Notes under the pieces: generated by a model | The model's database searches: none | Seen by the model: only the letters and a program-made list of their open reading frames with translations | Told to the model about the DNA's origin: nothing | Shown: in pieces, positions 8,429-17,385 of the stretch | Layout of the letters: the number at the start of each line of letters is the position of its first letter | Position numbering within the stretch: position 1 is the first letter of the stretch | Origin: CAIYZT01 sp947461435 | GTDB taxonomy: Bacteria > Pseudomonadota > Alphaproteobacteria > Rhodobacterales > Rhodobacteraceae | Reading direction: 5' to 3' | NCBI GenBank assembly: GCA_965284435.1 | Contig: OZ260083.1 | Span: forward strand, 1-64,000 | Length of the DNA stretch: 64,000 nt | Program-made: the position numbers and the translations under genes

Positions 8429-9282
8429 TTGGCCACCGGCGGCAGGCTCATCAGCACGGCCGTCGCATCATGCCCAGATTCAAGACCGAACTTGGTGCCC
8501 CGGTCATAGACAAGATTGTATTCGGCATACAATCCGCGGTGAATAAGCTGTGCCTCGCGGTCAGCCTCGGTCCAGGGCCGCCCCAGATGCTTTTGCGTCA
8601 AAGGCAAGAAAGCCGGCAGAAAGGCGCGGCCCACATCCTGCGTAAAGGAAAAGTCCGCCTCCCAATCCCCCGTGGCCAGATCATCGTAAAAGATCCCGCC
8701 CACCCCGCGCGCCCGGCCGCGGTGCGGCACAAAGAAATACTCATCCGCCCAAGCCTTGAACCGCGGATAATACCCCGCGTCATGGGCATCGCAGGCGGCC
8801 TGCATCTGGGCGTGAAAATGCGCCGTGTCTTCGGCATATTCCAGACAAGGGTTCAAATCCGACCCCCCGCCAAACCACGATGCACCCGGTGTCCAGAACA
8901 TGCGGGTGTTCATATGCACGGCCGGACAATGCGGATTGACCATGTGCGCGACCAAGGAAATTCCGCTGGCCCAGAACTGCGGATCGGTATCCATCCCCGG
9001 CACACCGCGCGCCGCCATGGATTTTTGGGCACGTGCGCCCAGATGGCCATGAACCATCGACCAGTTCACACCCACCTTTTCAAACACCCGGCCGCCGCGC
9101 ATCACACTCATGATCCCGCCGCCGCCATCTTCGCGTGTGGTCGGTGTCACCTCGAATCGGCCCGGCTCACCGGGGCCGTCAAACGCGTCTTCCAGCCGTT
9201 CAAAGGCGGTCACGATGTCATCACGCAGCGCCCGGAACCACCCCGAGGCCCGCGCTTTCCTGTCTTCTACCCTGTCCGACAT
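8419..9282 (-). CDS. hemF: oxygen-dependent coproporphyrinogen III oxidase
   Basis: About 287 residues with the HemF family signatures 'GGGGIMSVMRGGRVFEKVGVN', 'HMNTRMFW' with 'WFGGGSDLNP', and the C-terminal 'EYNLVYDRGTKFGL' (catalytic Asp/Arg region). It converts coproporphyrinogen III to protoporphyrinogen IX with O2 in the cytoplasm. I place the start at 9282 (MSDRVEDRK), the usual HemF N terminus; the frame also offers ATGs at 9297 and 9330. It is the first gene of the - strand unit that continues into cobS. Confidence 0.93.
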   Translation of the reverse strand: MSDRVEDRKARASGWFRALRDDIVTAFERLEDAFDGPGEPGRFEVTPTTREDGGGGIMSVMRGGRVFEKVGVNWSMVHGHLGARAQKSMAARGVPGMDTDPQFWASGISLVAHMVNPHCPAVHMNTRMFWTPGASWFGGGSDLNPCLEYAEDTAHFHAQMQAACDAHDAGYYPRFKAWADEYFFVPHRGRARGVGGIFYDDLATGDWEADFSFTQDVGRAFLPAFLPLTQKHLGRPWTEADREAQLIHRGLYAEYNLVYDRGTKFGLESGHDATAVLMSLPPVAKWT

Positions 9283-9441
9283 CTTCGTCCGCCCCATCGC
9301 TTTGTCTTGGTCTGACCCAATCCCTAGCATCCCGCACGGCCGGTCTCAACGGCCCTGCGTAAACTCTATGCAGATGGGTTGATATGGCATAGCAAGGCCA
9401 AGTGCCGATAGTCGTCCCTACCCTTCCTTTGTGAGTCGCCC

Positions 9442-9831
9442 ATGAAACGCCTGCTGCTTCCTGCTCTGTTCGCTCTTGCCGCCTGCGGCACCCCGCAAGA
9501 AAACTGCATCTACGGGGCCACCCGTGATGCCCGCGTCGTCACCAACCTGATTTCGCAAACCGAAGCGAACATCGCCCGCGGCTACGGCCTTGAAAAAACA
9601 ATCGAGATGAAGACCGAATGGGTGGATTGCACGCCCCTGCCGACCGAGGATAACCCAACACCAAAGCCCCACATGTGCTTTGATGAGGTGCCGACCGAAG
9701 TGACCCGTCCCGTCGCCCTTGATCTGAATGCTGAAAAGGCAAAATTGGCCAGTCTACGCCAGAAACAGGCCGCGCAGGCGGCGCAAAGCAGCGCCATCGT
9801 GGCCGAATGTCAGGCCTTGTATCCGGAATGA
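9442..9831 (+). CDS. small lipoprotein of unknown function
   Basis: 129 residues starting with a lipoprotein signal: MKR, a hydrophobic core and the lipobox L-A-A-C at residues 12-15. The mature part has six more cysteines or charged clusters, then a helical segment 'LNAEKAKLASLRQKQAAQAAQS' that may be a short coiled coil. Predicted to be anchored in the outer or inner membrane. I do not recognise the family. The gene stands alone: it is divergent from hemF and converges with the next - strand gene. Confidence 0.75.
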   Translation: MKRLLLPALFALAACGTPQENCIYGATRDARVVTNLISQTEANIARGYGLEKTIEMKTEWVDCTPLPTEDNPTPKPHMCFDEVPTEVTRPVALDLNAEKAKLASLRQKQAAQAAQSSAIVAECQALYPE

Positions 9832-9851
9832 TCGGCGCAGGCCCCGGGGGC

Positions 9852-10391
9852 TCAGCGCCCCCAAAGCCACTCTGACAGCCGCGCGAACAGGCCCGCCCGC
9901 ACGGTGCGGGCCGGGGTCAATTCGTCTTCTTGAACCGACCAATGCCCAAGTTGCAGCGGCGCCAGCACCGAATGCAATTCGTTCGAGGTTTCGATGCCCT
10001 CAGCCGCGTCGAACAATGCATCGCTTGGCAAATCGACCGGATCCACCTCCATCGGCACATAGACATAGGCCCCATGCGGCGCTTCTTGGTGCGGATAGAT
10101 CACCACCATCAACCCGCTTTGGGCAAGCCCGAACAGAAAATCCGCACCGCGCGGCGTCAGATCTGACAGGCGCACCAAACAGGCCAGTTCCCAAAACTCG
10201 CCCGCCTCGGCCTCGGCAAGATCCGCTAGCCCCGACACTTCGGCCGCAACCCCCTCGCCAAGGTCGATCTGCCAGGCCCCCAGATCATCCAGTTCGGCCC
10301 CAAAGGTTTCCAGCAGCGTCAACGCGCCCCTGGCGTCGCCCCCCCCGGGGGCACCGCCCAAAAACGATTTCAGATAGACGTCCAGTGCCAT
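9852..10391 (-). CDS. hypothetical protein (TY-Chap/SUKH-like acidic protein)
   Basis: 179 residues from the ATG at 10391 ('MALDVYLKSFLGG'). It is acidic with no signal peptide and an alpha/beta pattern, and has a Gly-rich loop early and a 'HGAYVYVPMEVDPVDLPSDALFDAAEGIE' segment late. An in-frame codon at 10406 is also possible. The gene lies 72 bp downstream of lysS on the same strand. No family is recognised with confidence, and the comparison with SUKH-type acidic proteins is impressionistic. Confidence 0.55.
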   Translation of the reverse strand: MALDVYLKSFLGGAPGGGDARGALTLLETFGAELDDLGAWQIDLGEGVAAEVSGLADLAEAEAGEFWELACLVRLSDLTPRGADFLFGLAQSGLMVVIYPHQEAPHGAYVYVPMEVDPVDLPSDALFDAAEGIETSNELHSVLAPLQLGHWSVQEDELTPARTVRAGLFARLSEWLWGR

Positions 10392-10463
10392 GGGCTTTCG
10401 TTCCACAAAAGTCGCAAAAAAGCTAATCCGAAAGTCCGCCGTCCCTCAGGCGCGGGCCCGCCC

Positions 10464-12041
10464 TCAAACAAGGTCGCCAGACAGCCCCTTGTCAATAAGC
10501 GCAATGGTCTCGCCGATGCCATACAGCGCCACGAACCCGCCAAAGCGCGGCCCGTCACTGGCGCCCAACAGCACCTCGTACAGCGCCTTGAACCAATCGC
10601 GCAGCGGATCAAACCCATGATCCTTGCCCACGGCAAAGACCATGCTTTGCAAAGCCTCGTCGTCCAATCCGCCCTCCCACGCCAAAAGCCGGGCGCGCAG
10701 GTCTTCGATCGCAGCGCGCTCGACCTCGGTGGGCAAGCGGAAAACGCGGGTCGGGGCGATCTTGTCGGCAAAATAGCGCACCGCAAACCCGGCGGCCGCA
10801 TCCAGATCGGGGTTGCCTTCGGGGCTGGCCTGCGGCGCATAGCGGTTGATGAACCCCCAAAGTCCCTTGGCATCCGTCGCCCCCGCGACCGACGCAAGGT
10901 TCAGCAGCATGCCAAAGGTCACCACCATCTTGGATTCGGGCACATGGCCCCCGTGAATATGCCAAACCGGGTTGTTCACCTGACCGGCAGCATCCTGCGT
11001 GGGATAGGCGCGCAGCTGTTGGTGGTATTCGTCTACCGCGCGCGGAATCACATCGAAATGCATCCGCTTGGCGGTTTTGGGCTTTTGGTACATGAAATAA
11101 GACAGCGATTCCGTGGCCGCATAGGTCAGCCATTCGTCGATGGTCAGCCCGTTGCCCTTTGACTTTGAAATCTTCTGGCCCTGATCGTCCAAAAACAGCT
11201 CATAAGTCATATGGTTCGGCTTGCGCCCGCCCAGCGCCTCGCAGATGCCGTCATAGATGGGCGTGTTGGTGGAATGATCCTTGCCATACATTTCAAAGTC
11301 CACACCCAAGGCCGCCCAGCGCGCACCAAAGTCCGGCTTCCACTGCAGCTTCACATGCCCCCCCGTCACCGGCAGCGTCCACTCGCGGCCCGTCTCGTCG
11401 TCAAAGGTGATGGTGCCATCCTTGGCATTCACTTCTTTCATCGGCACATACATGACCCGGCCCGTCTCGGGGTGGATCGGCAGAAAGCAGGAATAGGTTT
11501 GCTGGCGCTCTTCGCGCAAACTGGCCAGCATGATTTCCATGATCCGGTCATAGCGTTCGGCGGCCAGACGCAACGTGTCGTCGAACTTGCCCGATTTATA
11601 GAACTCCGTGGCGCTGATGAACTCGTACTGAAATCCAAAAGTATCCAGAAACCGGCGCAGCATGGCATTGTTGTGATGGCCAAAGCTTTCGTATTCCCCA
11701 TAGGGGTCCGGCACGCTGGTCAGTGGCTTTTGCATGTGCTGGCGCAGCATCTCTTGATGCGGCACATTCTCGGGCACTTTGCGCATGCCGTCCACATCGT
11801 CAGAAAAACAGATCAGACGGGTCGGAATATCCGAAATCACCTCAAAGGCGCGGCGGATCATGGTGGTCCGCGCCACCTCGCCAAAGGTGCCGATATGCGG
11901 CAAACCCGACGGGCCATAGCCGGTTTCAAACAGCACATAGCCCTTTTCCGGTGCCTTTTTTTCGTACCGTTTGAGCAGGGCGCGCGCCTCTTCAAAGGGC
12001 CAAGCCTTCGATGTCAGTGCCGCGTCGCGCAAGGTGCTCAT
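10464..12041 (-). CDS. lysS: lysyl-tRNA synthetase, class I
   Basis: 525 residues with class I signatures: 'PSGLPHIGTFGE' (HIGH-like) near residue 45 and 'KISKSKG' (KMSKS) near the middle. These show the LysRS-I type found in archaea and many alphaproteobacteria rather than the class II enzyme of most bacteria. It charges tRNA-Lys in the cytoplasm. The start is the ATG at 12041 (MSTLRDAALTS); the frame extends to a TTG at 12101 but without support. It is divergently transcribed from the TerB-like gene across about 175 bp. Confidence 0.95.
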   Translation of the reverse strand: MSTLRDAALTSKAWPFEEARALLKRYEKKAPEKGYVLFETGYGPSGLPHIGTFGEVARTTMIRRAFEVISDIPTRLICFSDDVDGMRKVPENVPHQEMLRQHMQKPLTSVPDPYGEYESFGHHNNAMLRRFLDTFGFQYEFISATEFYKSGKFDDTLRLAAERYDRIMEIMLASLREERQQTYSCFLPIHPETGRVMYVPMKEVNAKDGTITFDDETGREWTLPVTGGHVKLQWKPDFGARWAALGVDFEMYGKDHSTNTPIYDGICEALGGRKPNHMTYELFLDDQGQKISKSKGNGLTIDEWLTYAATESLSYFMYQKPKTAKRMHFDVIPRAVDEYHQQLRAYPTQDAAGQVNNPVWHIHGGHVPESKMVVTFGMLLNLASVAGATDAKGLWGFINRYAPQASPEGNPDLDAAAGFAVRYFADKIAPTRVFRLPTEVERAAIEDLRARLLAWEGGLDDEALQSMVFAVGKDHGFDPLRDWFKALYEVLLGASDGPRFGGFVALYGIGETIALIDKGLSGDLV

Positions 12042-12217
12042 ATCAGATCCTCTCGCGGCCCCCTTGGCCGCTGGTCGCCCGTCTAGTGTGATCCGCACCA
12101 AGGGTCAATATTTGCGGGGCTTTTCCGCCTTCTACGCCCTGCGCCGGCCGGTGCTCTCTTGTCGCGCGGTCCCGGCGCGCCTACATTCGCCCCCGTGATG
12201 TGAACCGGAGCCCGCGC

Positions 12218-12640
12218 ATGACCGTCTCGACCCCCGCTATGTCCCTGCAAGATGCGCTGATCGCGGTCATGGTGGCCTCTTCCGCCTCGGATGAAAACAT
12301 GCGCACCGCAGAACTGGTGGCCATTCAGCGCATGGTCAACCACATGCCCGTCTTCGCCGATTACGATGCCGATCGCATTCGCCGCGTCAGCCAGATCGTC
12401 TTTGATCTGTTCGAAGAAGAGGATGGGCTGGACGCTTTGTTCGGCCTGATCCGCGAGGCGCTGCCAGACCGTTTAAACGAAACCGCCTATGCACTGGCCT
12501 GCGATGTGGTGACCGCCGACGGCAAGCACAACGAGGTCGAACTGCGGATGCTTGAAGAAATCCGCGAGGAATTGTCGATCGACCGTTTGCACGCCGCCGC
12601 GATCGAATGGGGCGCACGGGTGCGCCACATGACCCCTTGA
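12218..12640 (+). CDS. TerB-family (tellurite-resistance/DjlA N-terminal-like) protein
   Basis: 140 residues, all-helical. It shows the TerB pattern: 'QDALIAVMVASSASDENMRTAE', acidic 'DLFEEEDGLDAL', and 'VVTADGKHNEVELRMLEEIREEL', where the 'AxDGxxxxxE' helix-loop is the acidic metal-binding site. TerB domains are linked to tellurite/stress modules and to membrane-stress sensing, but solitary copies have no settled role. Start 12218 (ATG) is preferred over the GTG at 12200 because GGAG lies 8 bases upstream of it. A strong hairpin follows the stop. Confidence 0.8.
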   Translation: MTVSTPAMSLQDALIAVMVASSASDENMRTAELVAIQRMVNHMPVFADYDADRIRRVSQIVFDLFEEEDGLDALFGLIREALPDRLNETAYALACDVVTADGKHNEVELRMLEEIREELSIDRLHAAAIEWGARVRHMTP

Positions 12641-12672
12641 TCCCTTAACGGCATGCTGCGGAACGGGCCCGG

Positions 12673-12701
12673 CAAGGCCCCGATCCTGCGCCGGGGCCTT
12701 G
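12673..12701. terminator. stem-loop between convergent genes
   Basis: A perfect 10-bp inverted repeat (CAAGGCCCCG / CGGGGCCTTG) with a 9-base loop lies between the stop of the TerB gene and the stop of the - strand helix-hairpin-helix gene. It could serve both strands. There is no clean T-run on either side, so termination may depend on other factors. Confidence 0.6.
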
Positions 12702-12718
12702 TGGTCATTGGGTAAATC

Positions 12719-13597
12719 TCAGTTCTCGCCGCCCTTGCGCGGGGGTTTGCCCGCAGCAAGATCCTTTGCCTGCTGAACCCAGTCCTCGCGCGTGGCGCGA
12801 CCTTTGAAATCTTCCAGATTCTGGTCCACCCAAGCCACATCCTTGGCCGTCCATGCCGCCAACTGGTCAAAGTGGTAAAAGCCCAGCTTGTGCAACAAGG
12901 CCTCCATCTTCGGACCAACCCCCTTGATCAGCTTCAGATCGTCCGCCTTGCCGCCACGCGGCGCGGACAAAGTTGTAGGTTTGGCAGGGGCCTGCGGCGC
13001 CGAAACTGCGGCACTTGGGGCTTCGGCCTTGGCCGTAACGGGTTTCGCGGCGGGTTTTGCTTCGGCCTTTGCCGCCGGTTTCGCGGCGGCTTTTGCGGCC
13101 GGCTTGGCAGCCGTCCCGGTCACCGCTGCGCCAGCGGCAGCAGGCGCCGCCGCGCCATTCAGCCCCGCCCCAGCCCCCGATCCATATCCATTGGCAGAAC
13201 CCGCCGAAGGCGCGGGCGCCGATGTCAAAAACGATGCGGCAGACCCTTCGGCCGCCGAAGCCTGCGCCAAGCGGGTCGGCGCGCCAGACATCTGCCCTGC
13301 CCCGAGGGCCTCGGAGCTTGCCCCGTCTGCCCGCGCGCTCAACCGGGCCTGCGCCGCATCAGCCGCCGCCTTGGCAGCCGTCACATCCCCCTCCAGCGCC
13401 GAAATCCGGCTGGCCTGCACGCGGGCGCTTGATTGGCACGCGTCCAGATCGGCCCGCAGACGGTCCTGCGCAGCGCTGTCGGCGGCCGAAACAACCCGGC
13501 GGCCCCAGATCAGCCAGCCCACCAGCAGCCCCATCAGGGCCGCCAAGATCAGCAACCCCCAGATTTCCGACAGCAAAAAGCCCCAGCGGTGAAACAT
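12719..13597 (-). CDS. membrane-anchored protein with Ala/Pro-rich linker and C-terminal helix-hairpin-helix domain
   Basis: 292 residues in three parts: an N-terminal membrane helix at about residues 8-30 ('IWGLLILAALMGLLVGWLIWG'); a coiled-coil-like segment at about 40-95; and a long low-complexity Ala/Lys/Pro region at about 100-220, rich in 'AKPAAKA' repeats. The C terminus, 'DDLKLIKGVGPKMEALLHKLGFYHFDQLA', is the H3TH/helix-hairpin-helix domain often annotated as a flap-endonuclease-like or NADH-dehydrogenase-associated protein. Such domains bind DNA or act as protein modules; there is no nuclease active site here. Role unknown. It lies downstream of the OmpA-family gene on the same strand. 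Confidence 0.75.
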   Translation of the reverse strand: MFHRWGFLLSEIWGLLILAALMGLLVGWLIWGRRVVSAADSAAQDRLRADLDACQSSARVQASRISALEGDVTAAKAAADAAQARLSARADGASSEALGAGQMSGAPTRLAQASAAEGSAASFLTSAPAPSAGSANGYGSGAGAGLNGAAAPAAAGAAVTGTAAKPAAKAAAKPAAKAEAKPAAKPVTAKAEAPSAAVSAPQAPAKPTTLSAPRGGKADDLKLIKGVGPKMEALLHKLGFYHFDQLAAWTAKDVAWVDQNLEDFKGRATREDWVQQAKDLAAGKPPRKGGEN

Positions 13598-13647
13598 CTT
13601 GATACTCCTTACTCAGGGGCCGCACACAGGCGCACCCGGTGTGAACC

Positions 13648-15090
13648 CTATTGCGACCAAACAATCGTGGTGCGCCGGTTTTGCGCGCGTCCCGCCTCGG
13701 TGGCATTGTCCGCGATGGGCACCGTGTCCCCAAACCCCTGCGCCCTCAGCGCGCCCGCCGGAACGCCGCGCGCAATCAACTCTTTGCGCACCGCAACCGC
13801 CCGCCGCTGCGACAGGCCCAGATTGTCGGCCACATTCCCCTGACTGTCGGTATGGCCGCCGATTTCGGCCTTCAGGCCGACCTCTTCGGCACAGCGCACA
13901 ATGTAAGACCCCAAAGTGTTGATCACCGCCACGGCAGTGCCGTCCAGGGCGTCAGAGCCCGATTGAAACTCAATCCGCGCGCCGTTCAGCACCGCGTCCA
14001 CACTCCGCTGGCAGCCCCCAAGGCTCAGGTCAAACTGCGGCACCTCCAGCCAGAACCCCCCCATGAACCTTTGGGTCAATCCCGTCGCGGCATTGACGCG
14101 CGCCGCCCCGTTTTCCCGCGCCGCGTCATCGGACGCGACCACCACCTCAAAGCCCGGCATCGCCCCGGCAAGACCTGATTGCAACGCGGCCGCATCAAGA
14201 CCCGCCGACGCCGTGGCATCGATCATCGGCCCCTGCAGGCGCATGCTGACGGTCAGGCGTTCAAACTGGCCCATCATCCCCTTCAAACCGGAAAAGACGG
14301 CCACATCGCCCGCCTCGCCCAAAAGGCCCTGCTTGGCATCGCTGATAATGGCCGGAAGGCCTACGGTCAGGGCCAGCGCCCCCACATCCAGCCCGGGCGG
14401 CAATTTACCCGACAACCGCGCGCCCTCTGTGGCAGAATAGACCAGATCATAAGCGGCCGGCGTGCCATCATCCAACAAGGCCAGATCCACTTGGGCAGAC
14501 CCGGCGGGCAAACCTGCCAGCGCCGCTTGAACGGCCGCCGCCTGATCGGGCCCCAGAACTTCGCCGCGCAGCGTCAAGGCACCATCGCTCAGCGTCAGGC
14601 CGCCGTGGGTCATGGGGCCCAGCGCCGCCAGCCCGGCCTTGGCCAGATCGGCCCACCCCGCCGGGGCCCCCGCCGCAAGGGTCAATCCCGCCGCCGCATC
14701 GCCCAAAATCGCCGCCAGATCGGCGCGCGCCGCCTCGGTGTTGACAAACCCGCTGCCGCTCAGCGCCCCGTCCGGCGCCTTGTCGGCCTGCAAGGTAAAG
14801 GGGCTGACGGTTTCCAGCACCGTCACGTCCTGTGTGATCACCCGCTGCCCCGGCACCGCCATCAGGGCCGCCATGATCCGGTCACGCTCCGCGTCGCCAT
14901 CCAGCGTGCCCGTCACATGAATGTCGCGGCCCGATACCTCGGCCTGTGCCCCATGCACAGAGCCGGCCATCACCTGCGCCGCGGCCGCCATGATTTTTTG
15001 CTGCATCTGCGGGGCATGCACGGATCTTGCCCAAAGACCCAGAACCAGAACACCCAAAGCCAGAACCAATATGCCGGCAGATTTCCGCAC
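13648..15090 (-). CDS. OmpA-family protein with BON-like repeats
   Basis: 480 residues. An uncleaved signal anchor or signal peptide (residues 5-25) is followed by BON-like modules, seen in 'AEVSGRDIHVTGTLDGDAERDRI' and repeated 'LTLRGEV' beta-alpha units. The C-terminal OmpA domain (about 360-480) has 'IEFQSGSDALDG' and 'IGGHTDSQGNVADNLGLSQRRA', in which the Asp of TDS and the Arg of SQRR contact meso-diaminopimelate of peptidoglycan. It is predicted to be periplasmic and to link the envelope to peptidoglycan. The first gene downstream on the same strand is the anchored HhH protein. Confidence 0.88.
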   Translation of the reverse strand: MRKSAGILVLALGVLVLGLWARSVHAPQMQQKIMAAAAQVMAGSVHGAQAEVSGRDIHVTGTLDGDAERDRIMAALMAVPGQRVITQDVTVLETVSPFTLQADKAPDGALSGSGFVNTEAARADLAAILGDAAAGLTLAAGAPAGWADLAKAGLAALGPMTHGGLTLSDGALTLRGEVLGPDQAAAVQAALAGLPAGSAQVDLALLDDGTPAAYDLVYSATEGARLSGKLPPGLDVGALALTVGLPAIISDAKQGLLGEAGDVAVFSGLKGMMGQFERLTVSMRLQGPMIDATASAGLDAAALQSGLAGAMPGFEVVVASDDAARENGAARVNAATGLTQRFMGGFWLEVPQFDLSLGGCQRSVDAVLNGARIEFQSGSDALDGTAVAVINTLGSYIVRCAEEVGLKAEIGGHTDSQGNVADNLGLSQRRAVAVRKELIARGVPAGALRAQGFGDTVPIADNATEAGRAQNRRTTIVWSQ

Positions 15091-15193
15091 AATAATACCT
15101 CACCGAAAAATAACTTGCGAAATGCTTAACGGGCGCATCGGGGCGATCAAGGAAAAGTTTTGCAATCTGGCCGGGAAAATTGAAAATCAGGCG

Positions 15194-16684
15194 CTAAAGA
15201 TAGGCCTTGGCCCAAGAAGCAATGACCTGCCCCTGCATCCGCCTTGCCCGCTTGACCCAAGGCCCAGCCCCTTCGGGATCTTCGCGCAGATCCACAGGCA
15301 CCGCCTCGCGGCGCGGCACATCGCCCGAAAACATCGCAAAGGTCAGCGCCTGATCTTGGGCATCGCGCACATAGCCCGCCAAGGCCGAGACAAAATTCAT
15401 CGTCCCGCTCTTGGCGTGAACCCGGGTTGCGGCGGCCTTTTGTTCGGCGCCGTCGGTATCGGCCAACCCGGTTTCGCGCATCAGGTTTTCCAAAAGCCCG
15501 CCGTGCCGCTGCCCCTTGGCCCGCTGAAGCAGGGCCAGCATGTCCCGCGCCGTCACTCGGTTGGCCGAATTCAGACCGCTGTGATCGTACAGGCTGATCC
15601 CCACCCCCAACTCGCGCCGCGCCCAAACTGTCATCGCCGCGCCAGACCCCTCCAGACTGCCCGCTTGGCTGGCGGTCAGGCCCACGACCTCGGCCGTCAG
15701 GTTCGTGGAATAGCGCAGCATATCCTTCAGCACCGCCGCCAGCGCATCCCCCCGGTGCGCCACGATCTCGCGCGCGCCCTCGGGCAGATCGCGCAGCCGT
15801 GTCGGTTTTGGCAACGCGATCCCCTGCGCGCGGGCCAGTGCCGCAAAAGCCTCCCCCACATAGGCAGAGGGATCGCGCACCGGAATCCATCGGCTTCCCG
15901 CGTCATTCAACGCGGTCTGCGCCACCGTCCAAAGGTCACGGTCATCGGCGCGCTGATAGGTGAAAATCGGCAGATCCCGCGCGGCGATGGTCACCTGCGC
16001 CGTGCTGACGGGGGGTCGAAACCGCTCGCCCCGCGCGTCCAGCGCCGTGGTCCAGCCAGATCCGGCCTTGGCCCATTCAAAATGCACCCGGTTATAGTTC
16101 AAGATCAGCCCCGACAGCGCCGGATTATAACCAACCTGCTCGGGCTGATCGCGCACCAGCCTTTCGCGGTAAGGAACAGCGCCGTCCACCAACACAAAAC
16201 GCCCCGTCACCTGCCGCAATCCCGTCGCCGCCAGCGCCGCCACAAGATCACCCAACTGATCACTGTCCAGGTTCGGATCGCCCCCCCCCACCAGCACCAG
16301 ATCGCCGTCAAGCCGGCCCTTTGTAACCGGTCCGATGCGCATCACGCGGGTTTCAAACCGATGCTCGGGGCCCAGTTTTTCAAGGGCGTACAGCGTCGTC
16401 ACCACCTTGGCGACCGATGCCGGCGGCATCGCGGTATCCGCATGGCGTTCGGCCAGCAGCGCCGTCTCCCCCAGACGGGCCACGGCAAAGCTCACCTCGC
16501 CGCCCAGCTTTGCCGCCCGGATCAGCGCCGCGGCCTGCGCGCCGCTGCCCCGCTCCGGCCGGGGCTGCGGCCGCAGCGAGGTGAGCGGCGCCAGACCGTC
16601 AAGCGCGGCCGTCTCTTGCCCCCACAAGGGCCGCGCCGCCGCGCCCAAAAGCCCCGCCATCACGGCACGCCGCGTCAGGGTCAT
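15194..16684 (-). CDS. dacB: D-alanyl-D-alanine carboxypeptidase/endopeptidase (PBP4 family)
   Basis: 496 residues. All three penicillin-binding motifs are visible: SVAK (S90, K93), SxN as 'YSTN', and KSG in 'HAKSGT'. Between them sits the PBP4-type insertion with 'VLVGGGDPNLDS'. The N terminus has twin arginines ('LTRRAVMAGLLGAAA') and looks like a Tat signal, which is unusual but known for some alphaproteobacterial cell-wall enzymes. It trims and cleaves peptidoglycan cross-links in the periplasm. The ATG at 16684 overlaps the nadD stop by 4 bp (ATGA). Confidence 0.9.
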   Translation of the reverse strand: MTLTRRAVMAGLLGAAARPLWGQETAALDGLAPLTSLRPQPRPERGSGAQAAALIRAAKLGGEVSFAVARLGETALLAERHADTAMPPASVAKVVTTLYALEKLGPEHRFETRVMRIGPVTKGRLDGDLVLVGGGDPNLDSDQLGDLVAALAATGLRQVTGRFVLVDGAVPYRERLVRDQPEQVGYNPALSGLILNYNRVHFEWAKAGSGWTTALDARGERFRPPVSTAQVTIAARDLPIFTYQRADDRDLWTVAQTALNDAGSRWIPVRDPSAYVGEAFAALARAQGIALPKPTRLRDLPEGAREIVAHRGDALAAVLKDMLRYSTNLTAEVVGLTASQAGSLEGSGAAMTVWARRELGVGISLYDHSGLNSANRVTARDMLALLQRAKGQRHGGLLENLMRETGLADTDGAEQKAAATRVHAKSGTMNFVSALAGYVRDAQDQALTFAMFSGDVPRREAVPVDLREDPEGAGPWVKRARRMQGQVIASWAKAYL

Positions 16685-17289
16685 GTCGGCGCTCCTGTCG
16701 TCCATTCCCCCTTGGCCCGAATGGCCGACGAGGACGCCCCGTTCAAAGGCAGGTTCACAAACACCCAAGCGGGCGCCGAGGTCCAGCGCAGGTTTTCGCC
16801 CCGCCCCACGCGCTTTTCGCGGTAAATCCGGGCCGCCACGCTGGTGCGCGCCGCCACACCAGACCCCGGACGCGCCAGAACCCCCACGGGCACCGCGTTC
16901 AGGATCGTGCGCCAGCGCCCCCATTTGTGAAACTGCACAAGGTTATCGGCCCCCATCAACCACACAAAGGTAACCCCCGGATAAAGTGCCTTCAGCCGCT
17001 GCACCGTATCGGCCGTCCGCACGGTGCCCAGCTTGGTTTCCAGCTCGGTGATCTTCACCCGCGGATCGCGCATCACAAACCGCGCCCGCGCCAGACGCTC
17101 GGCCATCGGGGCCGGCTGGCGCGCTTTCAGCGGATTGGCCGGCGTGACCAGCCACCAGACCTGATCCAGCCCCATCCGTTTCAGCGCCTCATGCGTGATA
17201 TGCACATGGCCCTCATGCGCCGGATCAAACGATCCGCCCAAAAGGCCGATGACCATGCCCTTCGTCGCAATGGGAAACCCTTGGCGCAT
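16681..17289 (-). CDS. nadD: nicotinate-nucleotide adenylyltransferase
   Basis: 202 residues. The N terminus has the nucleotidyltransferase motif 'GGSFDPAHEGHVHIT' (H25, H28) and the C terminus has 'NGASSSAIRA', the ISSTxIR equivalent. It adenylates nicotinate mononucleotide in NAD synthesis. The ATG at 17289 has a GGAGG site 8 bases upstream, so I prefer it to the ATG at 17256. The gene starts about 96 bp from the divergent ettA start and overlaps dacB at its 3' end. The usual neighbours proA and rsfS are absent. Confidence 0.92.
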   Translation of the reverse strand: MRQGFPIATKGMVIGLLGGSFDPAHEGHVHITHEALKRMGLDQVWWLVTPANPLKARQPAPMAERLARARFVMRDPRVKITELETKLGTVRTADTVQRLKALYPGVTFVWLMGADNLVQFHKWGRWRTILNAVPVGVLARPGSGVAARTSVAARIYREKRVGRGENLRWTSAPAWVFVNLPLNGASSSAIRAKGEWTTGAPT

Positions 17290-17385
17290 ACAGCCCCTCC
17301 ACCCGGCTTGATTGCCCCGCCGCCGTTGCCCTTGTCCACAACAATCGCTACATGGGGGCGAACCCGTCTTTGCAGGAGATTCCCC

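Noticed and set aside
14921..16825. 634-codon open frame on the + strand
   Set aside because: It lies opposite dacB and part of the OmpA-family gene, and has the low-complexity Arg/His/Pro composition of a shadow frame. The dacB motifs are clear on the - strand.
16927..17385. N-terminal extension of ettA by about 150 codons
   Set aside because: The stretch overlaps the divergent nadD gene, and a ribosome site with ATG at 17386 gives the normal EttA length.
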